Source: Brachynemurus nebulosus
Taxonomy: Eukaryota > Arthropoda > Insecta > Neuroptera > Myrmeleontidae
Direction: 5' to 3'
NCBI GenBank assembly: GCA_035578155.1
Contig: JAPWDM010000007.1
Coordinates: 33,020,413-33,084,412 of the forward strand
Length of the DNA stretch: 64,000 nucleotides
Shown here: positions 48,601 through 58,362 of the stretch, piece by piece
Layout: each line of letters opens with the position of its first letter
Position numbering within the stretch: position 1 is the stretch's first letter
The notes under the pieces: model-generated
Told to the model about the DNA's origin: nothing
What the model saw: the letters and a program-made list of their open reading frames with translations, nothing else
Databases searched by the model: none
Made by a program: the position numbers and the translations under genes

Positions 48601-51600
48601 ATTTTAACGAAGCTTCTCTAGATATTTATTTAATTCAATACCAATAATACGAGCCTATTCCGATTAAAATTGACTACCCCAGTTTTGAGAAAAACGATTT
48701 CAAAGTTTTGTAATTTTAACGCGGGCTTTTATGGAATAAAACTATTTTTTTTTTTTTTTTTTTTTTTGATAAAAATTTAATATGTTATAAAATTCAAAGT
48801 TACAAACCATATTTAATAAGAAATAAAAATTATTCACTACGCCATTTTTGAAATATAATTTATAAACATCATTTTACAACGTTTTTCAAACGCTTTTTCA
48901 ACAATACTTTTATATTGCTACAATATAAGCGCGCGGAAATATAAAAAAAACAAGTGGTATACAAATATAATAACTGAAGAATGTTAATATATTATTTAAT
49001 TTTTGACAAAAGAAAATTTTTTCGCTGATATATACTTTTGTATCTGACTATCTCGGAGCAACTACGTTAAAATATACAGAATGGTCCAGAATTATGTACC
49101 GTAATTGCTGGAGCTGATAGTATGTTCAAAAATAATGGTACCTTTTCATCTACATTTTTTTCCAAAACTCAATAATAAGGCAGATAAAGCAGAGTGGTAA
49201 AATGTAGAGGGGTGGAACGAAACTGACTTCTTTTTTTTTAAATTTTTTAGGCGCTTTTGATTATTGGATTCATATTCTAGGGGCGCGTATGAACATTAAG
49301 ATAATTAAATTTACGGTATCGATTATTTGATCACTTATGATTAGGGGATAATTTGGAAATAGATACTTCTACTGTAAATTACTTGAAAACGGTAATATTT
49401 ATCGAAATGTAACAAGTATACCTTTTTTACGTGAAATTGTCTGAGGAATTATATTATCAGGGATTTTGTTTAAATAATTGCAAATTAAAAAAGAAAAGAT
49501 GTGATGACTCACACCTACCACCCAAAACCACCCCTTAGTCATGAGTGGTGGAATAAGTGTTGACATAAATTTAATCCTTCTAACACAAAATAAGTACCCC
49601 TAAAATATCAGTCCGTTATTCAAAAGCGTTTGGAAATTATTTAAGAAATAATGGTTTTCGTTTCACCCCTTTACAGAGTTGTATCTCCCTTATTATTGAG
49701 TTTTGAAAAAAAGTGTACATGAAAAGGTACCATTATTTTTGAACGTACTACGAGCTCTACCAATTACGGTACATAATTCTGGACCACCTTGTATAAAGAC
49801 TTTTTATTAAATTTTAAGCGAAAATTAGACAAAGTACAATTATGAATAAATAAAAAACTGCCAGAAAAAATTAATTTAATATTTGTTCTCAAAATTTGCG
49901 CGAAATTGTTCATTAGTTGACAGTTACGTCACGTTTTCTATACCGCAACAGGTATTTTGTAACTAAGACAAAAACTTTTTATTTTTCACTATAACTAGGA
50001 AAAGAAATTGTTGAATTAAATTTGGATACATTTCCATAATTATTTTTGGGCTCATTTTTATTATAAATTTTCTTTTAAAATTGTCTTAATTGTTTTTCTT
50101 TATATGATGATGCAGTGATTTGAAAAAAAAATTATTTCAGTTTATAATCTCAGTAAATATCCCAAAAAAAATCCATTATCACTTATTACGTCGAATCAAC
50201 AAATCATTTTCGGAATTACACATTTAAAGTTCAAGGCGATAATAGTTTATCAAAAATTTCTTATAAGGTGTTTTGAAAAACTAAATTTAAAAACGCAAAA
50301 TACTTCATATTAACAAATCGATATTTAAAACGAGTCGATTTAATTTCGGTAAAAACAAACAAACGAAATGGATGAATAAGAGTCGATTTTGAGTCTATTC
50401 TTCGATAATGCAAACCATCGTTTTCAAATTATCGTCTGTCCATTTATTGTTGTAAATTAAAACTGGTTAATTGCAAAATTTTTGTTCTCAAAATTTCTTT
50501 TCAATCCTTTATTTTTTAAAATTTGAAATTATACTGAGAGAGTTCAGTTTATTTTAAAAAATGGATGTTCAATTAATATTCAATATGACTGACAAAATTT
50601 CGATAAGTTTTTCAGTTTTAGCGAATTTTCGAATTGAAAATTCAGCTGTTACGGCCATTTTCATGACGCAACTTAAGCCCGGGACTAATATAGAAATTTG
50701 TTTTGAGGTTTCTAGAAGTTGAAAATAACATTCATTAAAATTTATATTTATATGTATATATATGTATATATGTATTTATGTATCAGCGTGATAACTCTCG
50801 AGCGAAATATTCTATTTTTATGAAATTTGGTGAAAACATTGGAAGTCCAAAACTATCAGATGAGTTCTTCGGCTAGACACGTCCGATACCCGGAACATAG
50901 TTTTTTAGGTATTTTTCGTGAAAAAAATTAGTTTTTTGTCAAAATTTTCTCATTTCCAAAAGTTTTTGCGACATTTTTTTACACCATTGCAAAGAGAAGA
51001 AAAAATCACATAAAAAAGGTTTTCGAATCCTTTGTCTATGTCAACTGGTTTCCGCGAAAAACTAATTTTTGTAAACGGAAATGCGCTATGTTATGTAGGA
51101 TGCTGCGACAGTGGTATTTTAAATTAAATTATTCTTTAAATATTCCTGAAAAGTTCAAGTTTTTTAAAATAAGCTTTTTTATCATTTAATCTTTATTAGA
51201 AGGTATTCGGTGTGTTTTGGGGATTCCCCCATTAGACTGTACGTTTCTCTCGCAAACTACACGTCAGAATTGGTTCAAATTTTGACAATTTATGTATTAA
51301 ATACTTTTAAAAAAATAAATCCAATAAAATTATTCATTAATTTTTGAAATACTCTAATGCGCCAATCAAAGGGAAAAACAAATTTTCAAAATTCAAATTA
51401 TCAACAGTTGCGATTCTTTCAACACGTGCCCGAAAAATTATTTGCCCTATTCCTGTTACATTTAAATAAACAGTCGCGACCGTAAACACGTAATATTTAA
51501 AACGCCGGCTAAATTAGACTCAATTTAGATAAAATTAGGTCAAACGTCTAGTGGGGGGGGGGGGAAATTTTCAAAACTGACCTGTAACGCCAACACTAAT

Positions 51601-51660
51601 CGTACAAATGACAACAAATAACACAAAACACATTACAGCACACGTACTGTCCCGAATCAT
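36602..51660 (-). CDS. Fibulin (fibulin-1/2 type), secreted matrix protein
   Basis: Sixteen coding exons join in frame to about 1164 aa: 51660-51582, 46820-46652, 46587-46500, 46443-46245, 46098-45823, 45761-45579, 44301-43588, 41951-41823, 41750-41607, 40644-40309, 40241-40107, 39776-39622, 39564-39356, 38298-38159, 38091-37965, 37013-36602. Exon 1 encodes a signal peptide ([20 protein letters not shown]). Residues about 30-160 form an anaphylatoxin-like region with CC pairs. About 14 EGF-like modules follow, most starting DIDEC or DINEC (calcium-binding type). The C-terminal fibulin module ends [16 protein letters not shown], like the human fibulin-1 end. Fibulins bind calcium and scaffold basement membrane and elastic matrix. 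Exons 6-11 are phase 1-1, so skipping any keeps the frame. Exons 7 and 10 carry Pro/Ser/Thr-rich inserts. The exon 2 start is uncertain by 9 nt, because an alternative AG lies at 46812-46813. Human fibulin-1 is about 700 aa and fibulin-2 about 1180 aa. Confidence 0.92.
37134..37210 (+). mobile_element. Truncated left end of TTAA element H
   Basis: TTAAGGGCGGACCACTAGTG is followed by the same TTTGCATGTTTCGATAGTC segment as in 30157-31207, then breaks off at AGTCTATAC. A different hAT-like start (CAGAGGTCGGCAACC) begins at the break. Fibulin intron. Confidence 0.65.
37630..37817 (+). mobile_element. Short hAT-like MITE, family T, copy 1
   Basis: A 188-bp element with ends CAGTGATTCTCAAA and CAGTGGTTCCCAAA (complement), flanked by octamers GTCTAGGC (37622-37629) and GTCTAGAC (37818-37825). 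It lies in the last fibulin intron. A diverged relative is at 47660-47845. Confidence 0.85.
38540..38922 (+). repeat. Dispersed repeat F, copy 2, in a fibulin intron
   Basis: A full-length diverged copy of 4771-5181 with the same order of landmarks. Confidence 0.65.
41399..41571. mobile_element. Tiny TA-target MITE next to a fibulin exon
   Basis: A 173-bp element with ends CAGTGGAACCCGTACTAAC and CAGTGGAACTTCTCTTAAC (complement), flanked by TA at 41397-41398 and 41572-41573. It sits 35 bp inside the intron from the 5' splice site of the exon ending at 41607. Internally ATTTCNNGTGAAAAT-like segments recur. Non-coding. Confidence 0.83.
42178..42680 (-). mobile_element. hAT-like MITE, family E, copy 2, in a fibulin intron
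   Basis: A 503-bp reverse copy of the dnaJ-intron element 17285-17808, with perfect 8-bp duplications GTTATAAG at 42170-42177 and 42681-42688. Confidence 0.92.
42740..43122. mobile_element. Foldback element V in a fibulin intron
   Basis: Two arms of roughly 180-200 bp are inverted copies of each other, starting GATGAGAGTAGTTCTTATTA on the left and its complement on the right, with one arm carrying a small AT insertion. The centre is a short AT-rich palindrome near 42910-42930. Transcribed as part of the fibulin pre-mRNA it would form a long hairpin. No target duplication was identified. Confidence 0.85.
44336..44451. repeat. Perfect 52-bp inverted repeat with 12-nt loop
   Basis: Arms 44336-44387 and 44400-44451 are exact complements over 52 positions and are separated by 12 nt (44388-44399). 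It lies in the fibulin intron 34 bp from the exon starting at 44301. The lack of any mismatch implies recent origin, gene conversion or constraint. Confidence 0.93.
47026..47278. mobile_element. Tigger-like inverted-repeat MITE
   Basis: The ends are CCAATACCTCGCTATGCGTC and CCAATACCTCGCTTTGCGTC (complement). TTGCGTCGT motifs recur through both arms. The CCTCGCTTTGCGTC style resembles Tigger/pogo ends (family knowledge). Target duplication not clear. Fibulin intron 1. Confidence 0.75.
47660..47845 (+). mobile_element. Diverged family T relative
   Basis: Similar to 37630-37817 through most of its length, sharing the GCGAAAACTA..TTGAG and TTTTAAGTGCA segments and ending AAGAACCACTA. The left tip is degraded. 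Fibulin intron 1. Confidence 0.6.
48240..48360 (+). repeat. Repeat A fragment
   Basis: A diverged piece of the non-body half of repeat A, as at 7417-7541. Fibulin intron 1. Confidence 0.6.
48605..48765 (+). repeat. Dispersed repeat K, copy 2
   Basis: An uninterrupted copy that shows the original junction into which element L inserted at 8745. It ends in a poly-T run. Fibulin intron 1. Confidence 0.7.
49077..49791. mobile_element. TA-target element W with long inverted repeats
   Basis: A 715-bp element whose ends (CAGAATGGTCCAGAATTATG and complement CAAGGTGGTCCAGAATTATG) belong to arms that stay similar for well over 100 bp. TA flanks at 49075-49076 and 49792-49793. Non-coding. Fibulin intron 1. 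Confidence 0.85.
50600..51120 (-). repeat. Repeat A, copy 4, without expanded TA tract
   Basis: Both halves of repeat A are present. The junction is a short imperfect TATG/TATT stretch (about 50740-50780) rather than a pure TA tract, which suggests what the junction looked like before expansion. Fibulin intron 1. Confidence 0.7.
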
Positions 51661-52066
51661 TTTTCGCAAAACAAAAACCGAAAAAAATTCAAAAACTACC
51701 GATATATGCGCCGTCACTTGACCGAACTGGTGTCTACGGCTGAACTGCTAATCATGTCCATTGTTAACAAAAGTTTTGTCTCCGCGTGTCTCAAACAGCG
51801 TCGTAATCACTGTTGCCCCGTTCTCAATGCACAATGTATATGTTGTAATATATAGATGATTATAAAATTCGTATACTCTTCTGTGGATGGTGTTAATCAA
51901 AAATTTATTTATCAGTATCGGTCAAATTGTTCAGACAACACATTCGTGGGTGTTGTAATGTTTCCAAGTACCGGGTGTTTACATTTTTGCGAATTTTTTT
52001 TTTTTTTTTTGACTATAAAATGAAACACTCTTTTTTGGTTTTTTGTTCTTTATCTTTTAATTGCAA
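51661..52066 (-). other. Region upstream of the fibulin start codon
   Basis: It should contain the 5' UTR and promoter of fibulin. No convincing TATA box, initiator or upstream exon could be picked out. Poly-T run near 51998-52012. Confidence 0.4.
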
Positions 52067-52468
52067 TCACTAGTGCTGTACGGCGTACTATCGCAACTAA
52101 CGTGAGTTAATTTAACGCCGTACAGCGTTCAGAGCTAATAAGAGTAACTCAAATGAGCAAAAGAGCAACTAAAATGAGTAAACGGGTAATGGATACTATA
52201 AAAATTTTCGGTTTTTCCACGTTAATAGTCGATTTATTTACTTCAATAAGAAAGCACCCCACTGAATTCACTAGTTCTGTGCAGCGTACTGTCGCAACTA
52301 ACGTGAGTTAATTTAACGCCGTACAGCGTTCAGAGCTAATAAGAGTAACTCAAATGAGCAAAAGAGCAATTAAAATGAGCAAACGGGTAATGGCTACTAA
52401 ACTACTTCGGTTTTTCCACGTTAATAGTCGATTTATTTACTTCAATAAGAAAGCTGCCCCACTGAATT
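52067..52468. repeat. Two tandem copies of a 201-bp unit
   Basis: 52067-52267 and 52268-52468 are direct repeats with few differences. The first carries a perfect 12-bp stem (GCTGTACGGCGT at 52075-52086 with its complement at 52115-52126). The second copy has changes in the left arm that break the stem. Each unit also contains reiterated AACTCAAATGAGC/AAATGAGTAAACGGG segments. Confidence 0.88.
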
Positions 52469-52607
52469 GCAGGGCCCATCCTACCCAAAACGCCACCGAT
52501 CATAGTTTTTGTAAAATTTGAGGACGTGTTCTCAGTGATCATAGAATTTTGATACATTATGAGTTACTAAGGGGATCAATTACGGAATAATTTGATTCCT
52601 TAGTGGT

Positions 52608-53287
52608 TTAAGATACCATCACAGTGTGATCAACCGAAAAATAGTCAATTTTCGTGATTTTTTTTCGAATGGATAGGATGGGAGAATGGGATTGAATTTT
52701 TTTTACGATTAATACCACTGTTTAACAATACAAAAATATTTTTTTTATTCGTTTTTTGAAAAAAGTGTCTTTAAAAAAGGGCGAAAATCGGTGCCCACGA
52801 TTGCAGCCGCAGTTTTCATCCGAAAAAAAAATCAAATAGATTATAAATCTATAGGTAACCCGCTATGTACCTATGGGAGCTATTTTTTTTCTTGAAATTT
52901 GAAAAAATGGCGACGGTTTGAATAAAAAGTACAAAATTTTTTATAGTTTTTCGTGTGGAAAAATAGGAAGATTTCAAAAGAAAAAAAAAAAGCTCCCATA
53001 GGCACATAGCGGCTTACCTACAGATTTATAATCTATTCGATTTCTTTTCTTTCGGATGCAAACTGCGGCCGCAATCGTGGGCACCGATTTTCGCCCTTTG
53101 TTGAAAACACTTTTTTCAAAAAATTATAATAATTATAAAAAATAAATAAAAAAAAATATTTTTGTATTGTTAAATAGTGGTATTAATCGTAAAAAAAAAT
53201 TCAATCCCATTCCGCCAACCTATCCATCCAAAAAAAATCGCGAAAATTGGCTATTTTTCGGTTGATTACACTGTGGTGGTACCTTAA
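52608..53287. mobile_element. TTAA-target foldback element N, copy 2
   Basis: TTAA at both ends (52608-52611, 53284-53287) encloses ends beginning GATACCATCACAGTGTGATC and GGTACCACCACAGTGTAATC (complement). The two arms remain complementary over most of the 680 bp, so this is a long hairpin. Copy 1 (20255-20662) is truncated. Confidence 0.88.
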
Positions 53288-53299
53288 ATTCTTCATTTA

Positions 53300-53530
53300 A
53301 ACTTAAATTTATCTAAACTTTTTCAAGTTACCGATTCAAACTTTCCGAAATAATTTTTGTTGAAAGATTATTTGGATTCACAAATGAAAATTTAGTAGAA
53401 GGCACACGTTCGTCACTTTGAAACTCAATATTTCATAAACGGAACTTAAAATGGTTTTTAACGATATCCCCCCCTCACCGCCCAAAAAAAACATCCCCAC
53501 TTTTCAATATGGAAAAGTATCACTAATAAT
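53300..53530 (+). repeat. Dispersed repeat S, partial copy 3
   Basis: Short diverged match to 28850-29580 and 33160-33850 (CACTTTGAA..TCAATATTTC..AACGGAACTTAAA). Confidence 0.5.
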
Positions 53531-54814
53531 TGGAAAAAATTTTTTGTTGATTATTAACTGAAATTTCTGCCTACAGCATATCCATATAAACGAAACCATA
53601 AAAATTGCTAATGTCATATAAACTTCATTACGTGTGAACTTATTACATGAACACCCGGTATAAAACGACTTTTAATACAGCTGACTTCCGTTTGTCTTAT
53701 CATTTGTACACATACAGTGCACCATCGAATTTCCGGAAGCTGAATGGTTATGTAAAACTGCATACGATAAAATTTGAACAAAACTGACAAATAATTAAGA
53801 GTCTAAGGACTTTATCGCTGGGCAAAATAAATAAATAAAAAACAGATTGATTGGTTATTTAGTACATTTATTTAGTTTTGATAAAGATTATTATTACAAA
53901 CTACATGTTTCAACTGTTACACTTAAATACGATTTTAATCCAATTAAAATATGTAATTAATTCAATAAAATTGTTTATAACCACTAATTAATATGAATTA
54001 AGTACAATCAGCGCTACTATAACACGAAATATACGTTTCACAATACACGCTATCTCAAGTCACAATGTCAAGTCCAGAGACATCTTAATACAATCTACGT
54101 AAGTAAAAACGTATGAACCGTATTATCGGAGACCCGACTGTATTTCAACATTTACTCAGATCTTTCACGTATAAAACGATTAGTAAGAAATTTGAATCAC
54201 ATTCTACAAAAACAAAAATTTTCATAAACAATTTTAAAAAAAATCTACCAATCAGATAAGTTATTAATTACAGTACAATCTCGTTATTTACTCGTAATAA
54301 AAATCATAACTCGATTAATTGGACGTGTACAGCAAAGAGGAAGCACAAGTACTCCAAACGTGAGCCGGATATTTGGGAGTTTAGTGTTCAAGGATAAAAT
54401 TGAATCCGATAGGATCTGGTCTTCATCGTCACGAATTAAAATCCGTTCAGTAGTTACTGAGAAAATGGTGAAAAACCGAATTTCAATTACTGATACTTTC
54501 AATTTTTTTTTTTTTTAAATGCAACAATATTTGAAGACACATTTTAAAAAAATTGTAAATATTAATTATAATTAACTTCCTAATTAGTTGCACTAAAACT
54601 CATAATTAATAAATTACATAAAATTCGTTTAAATAAATAATAATTAAATATTCACCCACAATGCAATTATTTGAATTTAACAACACATAAAATTTATATT
54701 ATGGACCGCAAAACGCAGTTTATAGCAATTATCACAGTTGATAATTCAAAGACGGTTGTATTTGAGTTTGTCATAAATAATTATTAACAAGTAGTATGAA
54801 AAACTCGAATTAAT
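53531..54814. other. Intergenic AT-rich sequence
   Basis: No gene recognised. Confidence 0.4.
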
Positions 54815-55410
54815 TCGGTTATCAAAAGTTATTTCGTAATGTCCTTTATTTATTAAAAATATGTAACACTGTCTAAATTTTTTACAGACATTCTATATAT
54901 TTGTCAAAATGAATAATTGAAGTGGATAAGAACCGAATAGGGACGGAACCGGTTGAATGGCAACAACTGAATGGTGAAGAGTAGACACACCAAGGTTGAC
55001 AAAAGTTTTAAGAAAAAGTCTTAATTTTTTATAGACCTTCTATATATTTGTCAAAATGAATAAAGTGGATAAGAATCGAGCGTAGGGGTCAATAGGAACG
55101 GAACAGGTTGAATGGAAACAACTGAATGGTGAAGAGTTGACGCACCAGGGTTGACTGAAGTTGAAAAAGTCTTAATTACTAAAGTCTTAATTACTTCGGT
55201 TATCAAAAGTTGTTTCGTAATGTCCTTTATTTATTAAAAATATGTAACACTGTCTAATTTTTTTACAGACATTCAATATATTTGTCAAAATGAATAATTG
55301 AAATGGATAAGAATCGAAAGTAGAGGTCAATAAGAACGGAACAGGTTGAATGGAAACAACTGATTAGTGAAGAATTGACGCACCAGGGTTGACTAAACTT
55401 TTAAGAATAA
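54815..55410 (+). repeat. Three tandem diverged repeat units of about 180-210 bp
   Basis: Landmarks TATATTTGTCAAAATGAATA, AACGGAACAGGTTGAATGG and GACGCACCAGGGTTGAC recur in the same order three times, at about 54895-54995, 55040-55155 and 55275-55395. The first and third units share the longer leader TCGGTTATCAAAAGTT; the middle unit lacks it. Minisatellite-like, no coding potential. Confidence 0.82.
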
Positions 55411-57878
55411 ATCATTCTATTTAAGTTAACGGTTGTTCATAATTCGTTTTAGCCTCCACCCCCTTTCAACATATTTTTAAAAAGAGAAGATAAACATTTA
55501 TAAAATGGTAAAAAATTAATTTCCGGAACCAAAATTAATTTATTCTGTGTCATCTAATAGATAAAATAAAGTATGAATTCCGTTTTACATCACAGCTACC
55601 CCGTTCAAAGATACCTTGATGAATATGTTTAAGTACCTTAGGACATTTTAAATGGCGGACTGATTTTTTTAGTAAAAATTTCACCGCATCCAAGTAGACC
55701 AGACCCTATATAAAACATCAATTGATTTATTCCAAAACAAAGCAATCACAACTGATAACGTATGCGCATATATTTGACCGCGGGGAGAAGTTTGGGACAC
55801 GATTATTTTAAAATTTAAACAATTCAAAACGAAATAAATGCACAAAATTACAATAAATATTAAAAAACATTTGAATTAAAAAATTTTAAATGCAACAACG
55901 CAGCAACGCGATGAACCAAACAAACTGAAAATTTACATAAAATTATTTTCTGTTATTGATTTTATTCAATCAACTTGAAAAAAATAATATGAAGATTTTT
56001 TAATCAATATTTATCATCTTTGTCATAGTAAATACATACATAATGTAAGTTATTTAAGCGTTTAAATAATTGTATGGTTAGGGTTGAACGATTTTGATTT
56101 GAGAGAGATTCTCTTCTTCGTTTATTAATAATAGTCATAGGACACTACTTGACTACATTAAAAAAAATCGATTATTTTTAATTCGTAAGACGTTATTCAG
56201 GGTAACAATGAATAAATCTTTTTTCCTTCGATATTTTTATTTCTTTAAAACGTATAAGGGTGCGTTTGAACCGTTACAATTTTTTCGGGTTAAAAGCAAA
56301 GTGGACCACCATTTTAATGGCACCTATAAAATGCATCGTCATTCGACAAAAAGGAAAAATTTGACCCTGAATAACGCCTCAAAGTAGGAGCCTGAAGCCA
56401 TATTTGATAAATTAAAAACACTTTACACTGCAATTGATAATATCCCCGGGTGAATCTGAGGATTACAATTCGTTATATTTCCACCGAACACGTTGCTAGG
56501 AAAACGAGGCGGGAAAATTACTTGCCAACTGACGGACGTTGTTCTAGAGTTTGCAATTTTTCACAAAAATTTTGAAAATCATAACTCAAGAAGAACTGAG
56601 AATTTGGGTTTAAAATTTTACTGTGAATTAAAACGACAAAATATCAAAAATTTTAAATGGCCAAATCAGGCTCCCTGCTAAATCTAATTATGTGATATTT
56701 ACATGGTCAGACATTGGTACCGATTTAAAAAATTCACAAATTTCTGTTTTCCTTAGAAAATGGGCTTGGTTTTGGTTTTTTTTTTTAAATTAGGGCCCAA
56801 CTGAGTGCCCTGAAAAACACCGCCACGAATCAAATCCAATAATATTAGACCGTAGTGCCCTATTTTTAATGACCCAAAAACTTGTAGATATGATAAAAAG
56901 TAACGAATGTTAAAATAATAAAAATAATTTATTTTTTTTGTTAAAAATACAATGTCAAACAAAATGGAATGAGGCTCACTTTGGCAAGGTAAAAATTAGC
57001 ATACATGTGATCTATTGACCCAACATATTTACTGGGTCATTGTTAAATTAAGTTAATTTGCATAGTTAATAAATTAATAAGGAGGGAATGCGTTTATTAT
57101 TCCATAAACAAAAATATATAAAATACTAAAGCATAATTATTACGGGTACCGTCTTCTAGTTCAAACATTTTGGAAAATCAATTTTCACGAATGCTGTGTG
57201 AAAAATTTGATTTTACAGACGATACCCTTAATATTTAAATAAAACGAGATCAAAAAATTAAGTATCAAATTCAACATTCAAATCTGCATTAATTCTTTTT
57301 AATTACGCAAGGGGACGTGTTAATAAGCATACTTGGCCTACCAGTAGCAAGGCCTTAGACGCAGTTATATTATAAAAGTGAAATAATTCAGGGTTTGGTT
57401 TCGAACTCTAGTTTGAAACGAATCCAACAAAAGCGATTAGTATGAAATATGACATCTGCGTACTGAAATCAAGATTTTTGTTAACACTTTGTACGGCAGT
57501 TTTTCTCAGAAATCCGCCATCTTTGATTGTTACTATTCGCATAATCGCTAGTATCGAAATATTCACATAATCTTCTTTAGTGTCTGATGAACCACTGCCC
57601 TACAAAGTAGATAATTGTGTCGCAAAAATCGCAGAAAGCGTTATTTAAAAAAAAAAATGGCACGGTTTAAATATAAATTCTGCAATTTAAGATAAAAAAA
57701 TTATTACAAATTGCTTTAAATATCGTTAAAAAATAAATATTTGTGACGGTTTTTGTATCAGTCTCATAAAAATGAAATACGATTATTTATTTTAAAAAAT
57801 TAAGTATTAAAATATAAAAATTTAATCACATCGAATAAATACTGATCATTTCAAAAGTATTCGTTAATACGATATTAC
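55411..57878. other. Intergenic AT-rich sequence
   Basis: No gene recognised. Short frames at 56493-56681 and 56753-56962 have no family similarity. Confidence 0.4.
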
Positions 57879-58093
57879 TAGAGTGAGGACATTGGTCCGC
57901 ACAAACGGGGTGACTAGGGACGTGCCCACACTTTTAACGCGGTACTGGTACACTGCCGTGTCAAAAGTGTGAGCACCTCCCTGAGCCAAGGTGTCCCCAT
58001 ACTCTGGACGACGTAGTATGTGCTGGAACCCACTATAAAAAATTGGTCATCCCTTGGAATGACGCATTTGTTCGGACCAATGCCCTAACTCTA
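57879..58093. mobile_element. hAT-like MITE, family Z, downstream of wntless
   Basis: A 215-bp element with ends TAGAGTGAGGACATTGGTCC and TAGAGTTAGGGCATTGGTCC (complement), flanked by perfect 8-bp duplications GATATTAC at 57871-57878 and 58094-58101. A second internal palindrome pairs CACACTTTT with AAAAGTGTG. Confidence 0.9.
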
Positions 58094-58223
58094 GATATTA
58101 CAATAATGACTTGGTTAAAAATCTAAAAAAGTTCGTCGCTATACAAACACGCTACAAAATGCTAAAAATCTACAAAAATTGAATACAATATGAAATTCGA
58201 CATTTCTAAGTTGTTCTACGTCC

Positions 58224-58252
58224 TTTATTAAATTCCTTTAATACCTTTTATT
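58224..58252 (-). terminator. Candidate wntless poly(A) signals
   Basis: Two AATAAA hexamers on the minus strand at 58252-58247 and 58229-58224, about 110-135 nt after the stop codon. Confidence 0.5.
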
Positions 58253-58362
58253 AAATTCTCTGATTATCGATTGTTAGTCTTGCAATTCTAAACATGCAAA
58301 AGCTCAATAGAAAATTCGAGAAAATATTTGTTTTTTTGTTTGGAAAAAATTACAGAGTTACT

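Noticed and set aside
54815..55410. CRISPR-like array
   Set aside because: Only three long, diverged units without uniform short repeats and spacers, in an animal genome; it is a minisatellite.
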